The notes: generated from the letters alone by a model not told the origin. 64,000 bases of DNA from Ulva prolifera (GCA_023078555.1 CM041197.1:5291810-5355809), one strand, 5' to 3'; positions 23,784-36,329 are shown, counted from the stretch's first letter. A program made the numbers and translations.

Positions 23784-23986
23784 TGATGCCATTTCGCTGC
23801 AGCTGCACTGTACCTCGTTATCTCGAGTACTGCAGCGCTGCGGGCTGCTGCCATTGTGGCACAGCTGACACTGTTCTGAACACAATAGGTACATAAGGCA
23901 AGACGCCACGGTTTACCTACGGATTTCGACTCAGTATTCTAATCGTTATCTCGTGTAAACATTACTATCTATCCTCAACGGCTTCA
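23784..23986 (+). repeat. 3' LTR of the gypsy element
   Basis: 203 bp, same sequence as the 5' LTR as far as I can read it. Preceded by the purine-rich tract at 23771-23782 and followed by the duplicated target ATTTC. Confidence 0.95.
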
Positions 23987-24619
23987 ATTTCCAGGACTGC
24001 CACCCCGCAATTAGATCTGAATATTTGGATTTTTTCTATGTGATCGGGCCCGATGACCCAACACTGGTGTAGATTCCACACTGTACAGACAGTCTCGAGT
24101 TTAATGTACTGGCAGCTACCTGCCATGCTCAAAATGAACCGTGCGTTACTTGGCTGGCCGATCGCCACATTGCAGCGTGGTGCAGCATAGCTCAAGTCAT
24201 TGACGAATCAATGCATAGGCGGCCAATGACATCAACGGATGCTGTGGCCCTGACAGAAGTGGCCTGCTGCCCCATTGAGTACGAGTGTGCCTACTGAAGA
24301 TAGCCTAGGAGACGCTGCGACACACTGCAGCGTGAAGCAACCGCCCGCTTGTGTATATCTACATATGCCAGTAGCCCCGCCTGTGCAACTGCTCAAAAAT
24401 TTCGACGTGTGGCAACAATGCTTGTGTGCGCACCTGCGGTGCAAGTAGTGGGTGCCATGCTCAATGCATGGTCTCCAGACACCGTGTGTTCAGAGACAGA
24501 GGATTTGGCGTGCACCTCGTGTCTGACGCAGCCGACCAGTTTCCGCTTTGCTTGCAACAGTTCTGAATGCGTGGCCACTGTCCGTTCGCTGGGGCCCGGT
24601 GCGCGATCCACTCCGTAAC
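23987..24619. other. Continuation of the interrupted host sequence; otherwise no gene
   Basis: The first 90 bases continue the sequence cut by the retrotransposon and read FQDCHPAIRSEYLDFFYVIG followed by PDDPTLV and a stop on the plus strand. A relative without the insertion is at 46733-46822. The remainder shows nothing recognisable. Confidence 0.5.
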
Positions 24620-25365
24620 TCAGAAGCTGTACACACAATCGTTCAAACTCATGATCACCAAAACTCCAGTCAACAAGGAGTCAACCATCAGTGCAGCCAT
24701 GCGCTCACGTAAACACATCATCGCTACAGCCACGCCTTCACTGTGGAGCTGCTGAGCCTCCTGCTTTGCATGTACTAGCAGCCAGCGGCCCACATCTACT
24801 GCGCGCACACAAGCCTCTGCCGCTGCCTGTCTGAGGCACCTAGCAGCCCACACCCTAGGCCACACCTGCCAACCACTACAGAAGCCCCACTGACCTCTCA
24901 CAAGCACATGCATGGCCGCCTCACGCCTGCTGCTGCCCTCTCACAGACCTAACTGTCCCGTGCTCACATGCGCAAAGGCGCATCGGACAGACTTCACTGG
25001 CATACATGAAAACGTTCCTACAAACACAGACACACGAAAATGCACTGTCTACACCTAAGCCACTTCATCTACCATGCACCCGCCTCGCCTCCCACGGCCC
25101 ACCTGAGGCAACCAGCATCCTGCGCAGGCGCTGCTCCACCTGGGCCCGCGTGGCCGGGCTCCTTCACCTTGCGTTCGTCACGGCGGTGGTGTGCCGGTCT
25201 CGGTGGCCCACAACCTTCCCCCAGCACCCCACATCCCACCCCTCGGGGACCCCGCTCCCCCGGCCCACCTCAGGCAGGATGTGCACGCTGCGCACGCCAC
25301 TGTGGTCGACGTCGCAGCGTGCGGTGGGTGGGGACGCGAGGCGCCGCGCGCGCCCGGCACGCGCG
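24620..25365 (-). other. Possible C-terminal exons of an unknown minus-strand gene
   Basis: Minus-strand frames at 24620-24870 read AAAEACVRAVDVGRWLLVHA and later MMCLRERMAALMVDSLLTGV, ending in a normal stop: well-behaved amphipathic helices and a hydrophobic segment. Another exon-like stretch is near 25085-25160 (TRAQVEQRLRRMLVAS followed by a GT donor). They could be 3' exons of the Pro-rich gene just upstream or a separate gene. I do not recognise the family. Confidence 0.3.
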
Positions 25366-26391
25366 TCACGCCGCGAACGGGAACGGGGACACGCATGTGC
25401 CGCCCACACCTATGCCTCCGCAGGTGTCCCCCTGCCTCACGCACGTCGGGAACGCCGAGTCCGTGTCGCACGTGATCGCGCCGTAGCAGTACCCGCTGGT
25501 GAGGAAGTCCAGTACCGCGACGCAGCACGGCTGCCCGGGCGTGCCGCAGCCGCCAAACTTCGCCTGCGATCCATTGCCGTCCCCGCGCTCGTTTGCGCGC
25601 GTCACGGGGACGGACGCCGAGAGGGGCGTTGCGCCGGGCCGGGGGGCGGCCGGCGGCGGCTCCTGCGCCGCGGACGCATCGGCGGCTGCCGCTGGCTGAG
25701 GGGTTGGAGGCGAGGGGGCCGCGCGGGCTTTCGGGGCGGGATCCGGTGCCGCAGGGGCGGGGATGAGGACATATCCTTCAGGGTTGAAAGCGCTGGGCTG
25801 GCGCTCTTTCCGTGGCTTGCGCGCATGCATGCCCCCCGGCACTGTGGGGCCGGAGCCGGGCGCTGCGCGCTCGGGCCTTTGCGGCTTTGCGGCAGCGGGG
25901 GGGTCGCGCTGCGGCTGCCGGGGGGGTTGGGAGGCTTGTGGGGTGGCAGTGCGCTCTTGCTGAGGTGGTGCTGAAGCGGCTGTGCGTTCCGGCTGCGAGG
26001 CGGTCGAAGGGGATGAGGCAGCTGCGCAGGGGATGGTGCGCTCTGGTAGAGGGGGGCCCGGGACGGAACCTTCAGGGTCTAGACGCGGCTGTGCTGAAGC
26101 CCCTGCCGGGTCTATATTGCCTTTCAAGCCCTCCATCGCCGCCGCCGCCGCCGGCAGAAACTCCTCCGGAATGCATTTGCCGGAGAAGAACGCCGACACG
26201 TTGAGGCCCTCCGCGCACTCGCCTGTGGCCGCACAGGGGGCCTGGAAAGCCCCCCCGCAGGCCGCCGGGGGCCCCTCGCTGTTGATCGCCCAGGGCTCCG
26301 CACCTGCCACGCTGGGCCCGTGGTCTGCGATTGCGGGTCGGATCGTTGCGGCGGAGCAGGCTAGCAGCACCACAGCCACCGCCGCCCGCAT
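25366..26391 (-). CDS. Secreted Pro-rich protein with Cys-rich modules
   Basis: A single open exon of 341 residues starting at the Met of MRAAVAVVLLACSAATIRPA, a good signal peptide; an in-frame Met 20 codons earlier (26451) lacks that quality. The mature N-terminus carries a Cys module (PAACGGAFQAPCAATGECAE, then GKCIPEEF). The middle 180 residues are Pro/Ala/Gln/Glu-rich with repeated PERT/QERT words, like wall-associated linkers. The C-terminus holds a second Cys module (GGCGTPGQPCCVAVLDF, GYCYGAITCDTD, PTCVRQGDTCGG) with eight or more Cys, so disulphides are likely. This layout (two small Cys-rich domains on a Pro-rich stalk) fits an extracellular matrix or surface-binding protein. The family is not recognised. 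Confidence 0.65.
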   Translation of the reverse strand: MRAAVAVVLLACSAATIRPAIADHGPSVAGAEPWAINSEGPPAACGGAFQAPCAATGECAEGLNVSAFFSGKCIPEEFLPAAAAAMEGLKGNIDPAGASAQPRLDPEGSVPGPPLPERTIPCAAASSPSTASQPERTAASAPPQQERTATPQASQPPRQPQRDPPAAAKPQRPERAAPGSGPTVPGGMHARKPRKERQPSAFNPEGYVLIPAPAAPDPAPKARAAPSPPTPQPAAAADASAAQEPPPAAPRPGATPLSASVPVTRANERGDGNGSQAKFGGCGTPGQPCCVAVLDFLTSGYCYGAITCDTDSAFPTCVRQGDTCGGIGVGGTCVSPFPFAA

Positions 26392-29300
26392 CTCACGCCG
26401 CCCTGCCGCCTCGCCGCCTGTGAGCCTCCGCACGAACTGCTGCACCTGCATGGAGCTGCTGCTTTCTTGCCTGTGTACATTAAAGCAAAGCTGGATTCAC
26501 ATACCTGGGTTCTTAACAGCGCATTGACAGCTCTGAATGAGCGGGGCCACATGCCAAAGGGGTCATCGTCTGGAAACCCCCCTCAGACAACCGTACGCAA
26601 CTCACAGGGCCTCTCATGTGCTAAGCGAGGTGGTCACTGCTGCGCGGACGAGGCCTCTGTGGTGGCCGTCTTCACGTAGCCGCGACACAAGCTAGCGCGC
26701 CAGAACATGGCATTTCAAGAGGACGCTGTGATGAGGCCTCAGCGACAATGGCGACGTGTAATGGTACATGACACAAAGACGACAACAGAGTGGCAGGTAG
26801 CACACCGCAAGCGTGCCCGCATTGCATGATGGTGAGGGAGTGTGAGGTGGTTACTGGACCCCTCGTGTGTGTGTGCAGCATTTGCTATATGATATATGAT
26901 GTCACTTGCAGCCCGACTGATGCACAGCCTGCAGGTTCTGTTGAAGGCACTGCTGCTGTGATGTCCCGCTTGTGAGGGCCGAGCAAGCCTTTTGGGCAGT
27001 AGTTCTGCTGACAGTGTCCATGCAACACACTTCTTCACATGCTCCGTAGAGCCAAACGTGGGGAGACGATGCACCCGTGCACTTGGGGAATGTGCAGGGC
27101 AGTTGCACACGTCCTGAAGGAGCTTGCACCCTTGCGATTGATGCTGACACACGCAGGTGTGTGGCAGGACACTGCTCGAGGTCGAAGGCCCGCCCAGAAC
27201 TTGCAAACAAAAGCCGGGCCCACATGCCCTGACACCGATGCTGTATTGCTGTGTTGTGTAACAGATCAGCAAGGACAACGGTGCGGGCTTCATCGCGTGC
27301 TGCTCCCAGGCCAGTCATGGCATTGATGGTGTGCACTCGGCAGACTGTGACCGGTTTCATGTACAATCTGTACACCGATGCGTCACCAGAGTAATGTGAG
27401 CACTTTCCGAGATCTCTGGACGTCTCCAGAGGCATTCCAGCCGCTGCCAGCGTACGAGGGGACTCACCGAGACCGGCTCTGCTGTGTGCGTCCGCGTCGA
27501 CGTTTCTTGCAGCCGTGATGGCCGTGGCCGTATCAGACGATGAGCGGAGACTCCCTAGACCTTCCTCTCTCTTCGTCTCCTGCCACAATAGGCGATTTCG
27601 CGACCTGCCATTGTGAGACTCAACTGCAAACCGATTCACGGTCTGTGCATCGCTGCTCGTGAAGAGGCCTTGCCAGATACCCACCACCGCTCTGCAAAAC
27701 GTAACTAGAAGAGAGGAAAACTGTCAGCAAGGGCCTGCTGTTCGCCGAGAGCTGTCGAGACAGTGCACGTCCTGACGTCGTCTAATTTCGGGTAGGTTGA
27801 GGTCGCGGTGACCCCCCGTGGGTTGTTCGGGTTCTTTCTGCGTCCGGTTGGGCCAGTCCGGAGACACCCCCTAGGAATGCGATCGCATGTCCTCGAAATT
27901 CTGCAGCTGTCCGCTGATCAGCCCTCTGATGCAGTGAAAACCTGGCGTTCGCATGCATACGGAGTCGCTATCAACCTGTGAACAGTCGCACTGCTGCACC
28001 GTGAACTTGGAAACACTGTGTTCGGTGAAATCTCTGGGGCGCGCAAGCTGCACAACCAACAGCATGCGTCGATTGAGGAGCAGATGAACATCTCAGACCC
28101 TGCCTCATGGCCAAGCGACACTGGCGCTGTGCCTGACTCCGTTGTCACCGAATTCGTTACGTATACGCAACGATTTTGTAGTAGGTGGGGTATACCATAC
28201 CAAACACCTGAATTACAGTGTTGAGCTGGATCCAGCTGAAGCATTGCGTATGAAAGCCCGAGATCAAGCACGTGCACGAGGCCTCTGCAAAGCTTGAACC
28301 ACAGACTGGCAGCCGCCTGCGATATGCGGCGAAAGCATCACCAATGCATTGCAATGAAGCTTCATTAAAGAATGCATCGCGATCGCATAGCGGAATTTCG
28401 CCCGAGCCGAAAGCTCATAACCAGTATGGTCAGATAGGCACTCTTCTGCAGTAATTACAAAAGAGTGAACGGGAGAAGACAAACACCAACACACTCTTCT
28501 GTAGTACATCATGAGGCATGCATGATCCCAACGATCGTCGCGACGCGACGCGTCGACGAACATGTTCCCGTGCGGACCTCATGAGGCCTCATGCATGCGT
28601 ATGGCCCACCGATGCAGCGCGCAGCGTCTCGTTTGCCACAATAATACGTAGCCCTGAGGTCATCTCCATGATATGGTCGCTGCAATCGTGCGCTTCCTAC
28701 AACTAGCTGCACCTGTCTGTAGAATTCTTGCTACGAATTCCACCTTCAAATCTGCAGCTGATTGAGCACAGACATGGGAGGCTGCCTCGTGTGTGCACAC
28801 ATGTGGCAACGGTAGCACCTGCCTCTCTGACTTCGCCTATCTAATTTGTCTCAGCGACATGATCGCCTCAGTGGTGCATCACGGGTCGCAGCCTTTCAGC
28901 CAGGCGCGGCGGCGCGCTGCAGCGGCCGTGCCGTCACGCCCCGGCCATGCATGGCTACATGACCCCGTGCGTTGCGTCGAGGTGTCTGTCTGCGTGAGCC
29001 GTGGAACGTCGAACGTGTGCAAGAATGTGTCATGGAAGACCAACAGTCACCTTTCCATACGCGTGGCCACCTAGGCCTAGCTAGGTGCACCTCACACAAC
29101 TCAACACAACTGCGTCCATGATCACACCGCTCCCAATTCCATCTCGATTGTGGCGGATCCCGAGGCACGTCGAATCCAGAGTCATGCACTCAAATGCCAA
29201 GGCCGTGGTGACTCGGGTACGGGGCTGCCAAGCCTTGCAAGGCCTTGCGAAGCTGAGATGCATGAAGTCTAGGCTCCACGTTACCCTGCCCCCAGCCCAA

Positions 29301-30576
29301 CTCCCTCCCATCAACGAAGAATCGTGCATGCATGTGTGTACACATGGCGCAGTGCGCGGCGGCTGTGAAGCTTTGGTACGTGGCATTACCCTAAAATGTG
29401 GCCACAGCTGCGCGTGTCACCTCGTGTGAATAGAGGCTGCACTATGACGTGGGGTTACGGAGGACACTTGGCACCGCCTTGTATCTGGTCCGATGCGGTA
29501 CGGACCGGGCGGCTGCCCGGGCGCGGTCAGGTGGCGTGGCTGCAGCCATCTGGGCGGCCTCGGGAAACCCTCCGAGTCGGGATCCCTCCGGAGGGCTCGT
29601 CCTATGCGCGGCGGCCTCGTGGACCCACGCTGGTGGGCTGGGATGAATGTTTGTTTATGGGCGGGGGGGTGTGTGGGGGTCAGGCGGTGGGGTGCGGTCC
29701 GTGTGCGTTGCAAGGACAAATTCGGAGTGGCTGGTAGCATCGCCAGGGCAACGAACAAGCACACCAACGCTCTCAGTGCATGCATGACAGCAGATGCCAA
29801 ACCATGCCGAACCCGAACACGGCGCACAATCGCAGCAGGGCAGGCACCCCATACCCACACGCCCCCCCCTCACCCGTGCACCTACAATCTCAACAGGTGA
29901 GAGTGCGGGTGGGTGTTCAGTGAGAGCAATGTCACTCTGTGTGTGAAACATGGAACACTTACTGTTGTCAGATTCTTGTGCTACATTTGTGTGAACCCAT
30001 TGTCTCTGCTGTTACCCACCAGTTGTCTGACACACATGCTCCATGATGCAGTCACCTGTGAACAATTGGTCCAGCGATCAAAGCTCGAGATCTGTTTGGC
30101 AATCAAAGCGTTGCGTGTCTCGTAAAGTGTAGCAAAGCCAATCTGGACCGCGATTGCCTGAAAGCATACTTCAATCTTGCATGATTGCAAGGCCCCATGC
30201 CCGCACAGGCACCAGCATCTCTCCGCATACCGGTGTACATGTTGTGGTCTTAGAGCGGCTGCCGGTGCGCTGCCCCAACGAGCACTGCACCAACCCACTG
30301 TGTTGGCAGTCAGACTACCTAATCAGTGGAAGGCACGGCTGTGGTATAGCAGATGATAATGTTCATACTATCTGCGTGCTGCTGAGTTGCCACTGGTGAA
30401 CAGCATGGCCTGAGGGCCCACCGCGTGACAGAGCAACCAGTCCTCCATGGCGTCCTGCTTGGCAGCTATCTCTACTATCCACTATGAGATAGCTGGGCAG
30501 CCAGTACACTGCTTCAGAAACAACCTCAATAGCCAGTCTATAGCACAGAGGCACCAAGCACAACTCTCTCGCCGTG
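26392..30576. other. Long gene-poor interval
   Basis: A 261-residue minus-strand open frame (26902-27687) has no recognisable motif and irregular composition, so I doubt it. A minus-strand frame at 29981-30200 contains VQIGFATLYETRNALIAKQI, which reads like protein and could be an exon relic. 28447-28490 has one arm of the TTACAAAAGAG repeat family. I see no tRNA or rRNA. Confidence 0.4.
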
Positions 30577-32701
30577 CTATGCATGGGCCGCAGCAATGAG
30601 CCCCGCCGCCAGCTCAGCAAGCATGTACACGGTTGACATCGGCCCCGCGAATGGCGGCATCTCCGGCAGCACCGACGCGTCTACCACCCGCAGCCCCTCC
30701 ACCCCCTTCACCCTGAACTCCGCATCCACCACGCTTCCCAGCGCGCAACCCGATGTGAGGTGCCAGAACGTGGATGCACTCGCCGTGACGCTCTCGCGCG
30801 AAATGGTGCCGTTGAATGCGGGCCCTGGCACCAGCGACTCAAGCCCGAGCTCCTCCGGGAATTGGTCCCGCACGGCCTGGCCCTGCCGGCTGCACGCGAT
30901 CGCACTGTACATGTCGGCGGCGGTGCCGAGGAGATTTGCGTGCACCCGCGGCGCGACCGCGGGATCCGTGCTGACCGCGCGCACAAAGCCGCGCGCGGAC
31001 GGGTTGATGCCGCAGAGCGTGCCGATGATGTTCGGCGGCAGGCCCGGCAGCGGGACGTTGGAGGACGCGGTGTACGAGTTCGTGGCGGGGCTGACGCCGT
31101 TGGTGCTGGTGATGGCGACGCCGAGGACGCTGATGCGGCCTGCGCGGATTGCAGCTGCAGCCGCCGGCGAGTCGACGAGAGTGCGGTTCGCCTCCGGGGC
31201 CAGGAGGGCCTCCGGGTAGGTGTCAAACACGACCGCCGCTGGCCGCGCCTGCATGCATGCAGGGCGCATAGATGGGGGTGTGCTCACGTGAGTCTCGATC
31301 CAACAGCAATCTTGCACACGGCGAGGCAGGTGGCGGCCGTGAGTGTGGGTCACATATGCATGCTCCGGTTGCCAAACGTCAGGAAGGTAGACATGCTCAG
31401 GGGTGATGGGCGCGCCGGGAGAGTCAGCATGGAACGCCAGTCAGGCACAGCACGGAGGATGGGTTGGCGCACCACGGTGTTCTCGCCGACCGGCAGGTCC
31501 ACCAGCTGCGGAACCCCCAGGCGCTCCAGCACGGCCGCCGGGCCCACGCCGCTGAGCTGCAGCAGCTGCGGCGACCCATACGGCCCCGCGCTGCTCACCA
31601 CCTCCATTCCCACCTGTATCTCTCGCTCCTGTTTCCCCTCTGGCGCGTCGGTGCGCAGGTACCGCACCCCCACCGCGTGGCCCCCCTCGATCACAATCTT
31701 GGTCACTCTCGCCGACTGGATCAGCTGCAACTTGGGGCAGAAGCCGCTGATGTTGCTGATCATGGCTCCAGATAAGTATGCCGTGCAAGAATCGATGCGG
31801 CGGCCCACGGAATCTGCCGTAAGCGCATTCAGCCAGATGCCTTCCGTGGGGGGCTCGGCCCCGCGGCGGGCGAGGGGGCTACGGTCCTCGGGGATGCCGA
31901 CGGCGGCTGCGGCAGCGAGGTACTCTGGTAGAAACTGCTGCTGCAGCTCTGGGCCAGGCGACGACACTTGTAGCCTCCGCTCGGCGCGGCGGTACAACAT
32001 CGCCGCTCGGGCGCTATCGAGCCCTGCGACGATGCACGCCGTCAAATACACGTGTTTTACAGCAAGGAAAGAGGCTGGCAATGCAACCGGTTCTTGGAAT
32101 CCACTCGTAATCCCACTCGCTGATGCATGGTGTATACCCTGCTGAATGTTGATTGGCCGGGCGGGCAGCGCGGGTGGCCGTGGCCTAGGGGCACACCTGC
32201 GAATGCCCATTGCGGCTCGTCAAACGTGGCCAGGGCAGGCCTGGTCCACTGCCCGGCGTTGATGGCGCTCGAGCCGCCGAGGGTGCTCCCCGTGACTTGA
32301 GAGACCACGCGCCCTCCCAGCCCAGGGTTCGGGTCCGTCACAATCGTCTCAACCATGTCCGGGTCCTTCCACGTGTCCGCACTCAGCCGGAGGGACCGCA
32401 CCTGCAGCTGCTGGGACTCGTTCCGCGGCGGCCCCCGCTCCAGCAGGACCACCGAAGAGTTCCGGAACATCTGGCAGAGGCGCGCGGCAAGCACGCAGCC
32501 GGCAGTCCCGCCGCCGATGACCACAAAGTCCGCTGCGGCGGCGTCGCCGGCGATTCCCCCACGCCGCGCGCCGCTGTGACCACGCGCTCCTTTGGGTGTC
32601 CGCTCCACGGCGGCGGCGGTGGCGGCAGTGGGGCTCAGGGTGGAGAGGGCCAGGAGGCCGAGGCCGAGTGCCGTAAACGGAGGTACCCTGAATCGTGCCA
32701 T
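30577..32701 (-). CDS. GMC-family FAD oxidoreductase, copy A
   Basis: Exons 32197-32701, 31473-32023 and 30577-31248 give 575 residues, the normal GMC length. Start chosen at [20 protein letters not shown], a signal-like segment; an ATG ten codons upstream is also in frame. The FAD-binding motif [18 protein letters not shown] is at 58-75, GMC signature 1 ([15 protein letters not shown]) at about 138-152, and signature 2 ([15 protein letters not shown]) in exon 2. The C-terminal domain has the catalytic His in FWHLTSGC and then [20 protein letters not shown]. Where most members have Asn or His (sgNp), this copy has Gly ([15 protein letters not shown]). Style is closest to the plant HOTHEAD/mandelonitrile-lyase branch; the substrate is unknown. 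Intron 1 is phase 1 after FAG, intron 2 phase 0 after ENTV, both shared with its neighbours. Confidence 0.88.
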
Positions 32702-35700
32702 TCTAGGCCACATGCACTCCGCCTGCAGCACCTGTGGCCATGAGGCGCCAGTGTAAAGTCAGCTGTAGGGGTGCAGGTGTCCCAACAGCTGTATTCGTAT
32801 GCTACAGCTGTATTCATATGTAACACCGCAGGCACCGCACATGTTGTTACCGCACAGCACAGCGATATTCCAGCATATGCAGCGCAAGAACCTTCCACCG
32901 GAGGCGTCGGTGTCACCTGAAGCACTTTTTTTTTCAAGGTGTTGTTTTTCAAGGTGTTTCCTGCCCCGGCCCCGGCCAGAACCATGACCCCGGCCGCAGC
33001 TACAGCTATATACATGTGTTACAAGGGCAAAGGCTATATACATGTGTACACAACACAACTGAGGGTGCCTTCGTCATCCGGAGTTGTCAGCGTTCCCCGG
33101 CGATCTGGCTTAGCAGAATCAGCTAACAGTTGTGTTGCATTGATTTGATGTATTGGGGCTGGCATGCGCACCCCCTGTCGCTAGCATTGGCAGATCTGAC
33201 GGGCTAGACCAGCCCTTGCCCTGCATGGACATGCATATGCACCCACACCCACACCCACACCCACACCCACACCCACACCCACACCCACACCCACACCCAC
33301 ACCGTGCCACACCGTGCCACACCTCCACCCTCCCCTCCACCCTCCCGACGTGGTGCCACATGCTTTGTCCCCTTGCAATCATAATTCCACAGCTCAGACG
33401 CACTCATGCTGACTCAGGCTTTGGTATAGCGTCACCGAGGAATCGCTCATACGTTTGAACACATCATGGCTGCAGGTGTAGCATCCTGGAGCAGCTGCTG
33501 TGCAAGCCACGAACTTTGTCAAGAAACGAGCCGCTGTGTGACCCACCCTCAGATCCGTAGGTAGACAGCAACGTCCGAGCGTCCATACATCACGAGGCGG
33601 GTCATTACAAAAGAGTGAACGGGGTCACGAGGCGGGATGTTAGCGTGGCAACAGCTGTCATGGAATGTGATATGGCTGAAAGTGTGCTGCATAATTCTAT
33701 CACCACTGCCTAGCAGCGGAGCTCTGTAGAGGGACATGCTCTGTTACATCCATGACGCCAACAATCATCTGCATTCGGGTGATGTTCGGAAATTACTGCG
33801 CGTTCCATAATCCACCGTGCATATGGCAGCAGGCGTCTTATCATCATGATGATGCGCCCCTGCGTCACGGCCGGCACGACCTCAAGCCCCACACCGTACT
33901 TGCTTGTAGCTTATCAATTATAGGCGTTCACCCCTTACGCTTCACGCTAGAAGGACAGCTGGTTCTTGCGGTACAGATCAACAAGGCTCCGAGCGTGCTG
34001 TCTGCAGCTGGCTGTCTGCAGCTGGCTGTCGCGTGCTTATGCTGAGCGGGCCAACTGCCCTGGTGCACCCACATTATCGTATCCTCGAAGAACTTAAACT
34101 CGACAGAGCAGATCGGCCTGATCATGAGTGCCATGGCCACCGGCAGCGACTTCCGCTGCGCGTACGTGTGCGATCTGACTCCATAGACGTGGATGCCTGG
34201 CCGGCCTGCAGCTGGAAGTTGGCTGTATGTCGTTGCAACTAGTAGCTGCCGTTGCGGCAGTTCAGCCGTTGTGACGCGCGGAGAGGGGAGCGGACGCACC
34301 TGCACTCAGGTGGGACTGGTACGTATCAGTGCGCCGGCCGGCCTCTAGATCGACCGCGGCCTCTAGATCGAACAAAAGTTCGTCTCTCAGATCGGATCAG
34401 GCGACGGCACTTGCTCTTCACGATGCGAATCTACAGTCAAGGATCACCTAGGCCTGGGGCAGCACAGACGCGTAGCTTAGACATGTGGGTTTCTATCGGA
34501 CAGCGACTTTGCGTTCGAGCACAAGCAACGCGTGCACGATGGTTGTGCATGCTTCGAGTGGCTGCGGCACCCTGTCGTCACTGCCGGAAATCTGTTCACG
34601 GGATGAAACTGACCAGGTCATTCCGTAATCGTCACTCGATCGAGCTCGACTAAGCAGTGCGTGAGCCTGCACAAAGCGACACCATAAGTGGGATCGCAGT
34701 GGCGCCTGCGCGTGATGTCCACGTCCTCGCTATCAGCTGGTAATTGCTTCGCCTTGCTCGCAAGCACAGGCATGTGCTTTCGGCTCCTCATTGGATGCCT
34801 GTGAAGGCGAACACGCAAATCAATGGCTGCTGTCATGCACGCTTCAGTCTGAGAGAAATTGAAAAGTGCTGCATTCTTTGTCACGCCTTTACTCAGTTGC
34901 TCTGGCTTACGAACGACGAATGCCTGAGCAGCACGTCACTGAAGCCGGCCTGCTGTGACGGTCAAGACGCGCATCTCGAAAGACGGTGATCATATATCAG
35001 CGCTGACAGCATATGCTATCAAATTCACTTCAAAGCAGATGCAGCCGAGCTCATGCCAGCGCGCAATGGCGTGTTGACCTTCGCATGTGCAGCATGTACA
35101 GGGCCTCCTCGCTGGCATTTGATCCGGCAAGAGCAACAAGAAGACAGCATGACAGCAAGCGAATCAAATGGCTCGGCCATCTTCTTGTCTTCAGGTGGCT
35201 AGCTGCAGCCTCCTGGACTGGATGACAGGGAAGCCACTCTCTATGTGCTGGTGCTGCTCGAGATCTCGACACAAACGGGTCACAGTGCATCAGCATCAAC
35301 AGTTTGAATCAAGTTTGAGTCACTGCAATTTGAGCTTGACGCGTAGTCGTCGGGCGACTGAATCTATCAGCCCTCAGCAGCAGCATACCTGCACACCATC
35401 GCATCAGGAGATACGCAGCATGTCTCCATTGCAACTCATCCACTTACATACATTCTTGCTGATCCACCAGCCATTCGCGGGGGCCAGCACCGCCTACCCA
35501 CGTCTGTGCATGCAGAGTGGAAGTTGTGGACTGCTCATGATTTTGGGCGGTCTGGTGACATTAGGAGCTGGTGACAGTGATGTCGGTATCTCTGAGACAG
35601 TGTGCTAATAGAATCTATGTGTAGTGCACAGTTCCTGTGATATGTAAATTGGAGCAGGTAGGCACAGAGGGACAGTTCAAAGGGCTGTAACAAAAGGGAG

Positions 35701-36329
35701 AAGAGTGTTACAAGTAAAGTCCGAAGCTGTCAGACAGTACATGTGCATTTATAGACTTCAGAATGAGGCCTGTAGTTCAAACACAAAAATATACCAGTCT
35801 CTTCAACTTCTGAAACCGTTGATACCTCAATAGGTCATAATCTCACTAAGGCAAGGACGGAATAACATAACAACCTGTTTGGGACGTGGAGTCTTGGCTC
35901 GATCCGTTTGGTTGCAACACCTAGTTGCATGCAGTGGCTCTCTGGCATCCCGTGCATGGTCCGAGCTCATGTGGTTAAGGTACCTCCACCATGCAGCTGG
36001 AAAATGGGCATTCCCAAGTTTTTTTTACCATACGCTGGGAAGCATGCTGCGCATGCAACCGCAGTTTGCGCCGAAAATCGCATTGTGTTGCAGTTCATCC
36101 TCAGGCAGTCGTGTTACAGCGTCACTGCAGCACCTGTTTCACATTCCGTACACATACGCATGGCATGGGCCAGCAGGTTGAGACAGTCAACATGGCAAAC
36201 AGAGAGTGGGGCCAAACCATCCACTCTGCCCTGCATCTTCTCTGTGCGCATGCATGCGACCCAGTAACGAGCTGTGTGCGTTGGCATAACTCCGTGCAGG
36301 AATGCAGTGCCAGCACGCAGCCCATCGCA
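32702..36329. other. Spacer between GMC copies A and B
   Basis: Contains the (ACCCAC)n run at 33240-33302, one arm of the TTACAAAAGAG repeat at about 33604, and a short direct duplication CTGTCTGCAGCTGG near 33998-34028. A minus-strand frame at 34010-34210 (RKSLPVAMALMIRPICSVEF) reads like protein and may be an exon relic. No complete gene was recognised. Confidence 0.4.
33240..33302. repeat. (ACCCAC)n simple repeat
   Basis: About ten and a half perfect hexamer units. Not the plant or algal telomere repeat. Confidence 0.95.

Larger units (their letters stand above)
17830..23986 (+). mobile_element. Full-length Ty3/gypsy LTR retrotransposon, 6.16 kb
   Basis: Two 203-bp LTRs (TG...CA ends) flank a primer-binding-site-like TGGTATC at 18035-18041 (initiator-tRNA-Met type), a short open frame, gag, pol, and a polypurine tract AGAGGGGAGGA just before the 3' LTR. 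The host sequence ATTTC is duplicated on both sides (17825-17829 and 23987-23991), so the ends are secure. The coding part is less GC-rich than host exons. Protease, RT, RNase H, integrase order places it in Ty3/gypsy, and the tail of pol looks chromodomain-like. Pol is broken by two single-base frameshifts. Confidence 0.95.

Noticed and set aside
25006-25974. Plus-strand 322-residue Arg-rich frame
   Set aside because: Overlaps the signal-peptide-bearing Pro-rich gene on the minus strand; composition is that of an antisense shadow.
26902-27687. 261-residue minus-strand open frame
   Set aside because: No motif, irregular composition, no splice or promoter context; may be chance.
33153-33458. 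Open frames on both strands across the ACCCAC run (HPHPHP and VWVWVW proteins)
   Set aside because: Produced only by the hexamer repeat; no start context or non-repeat coding sequence.
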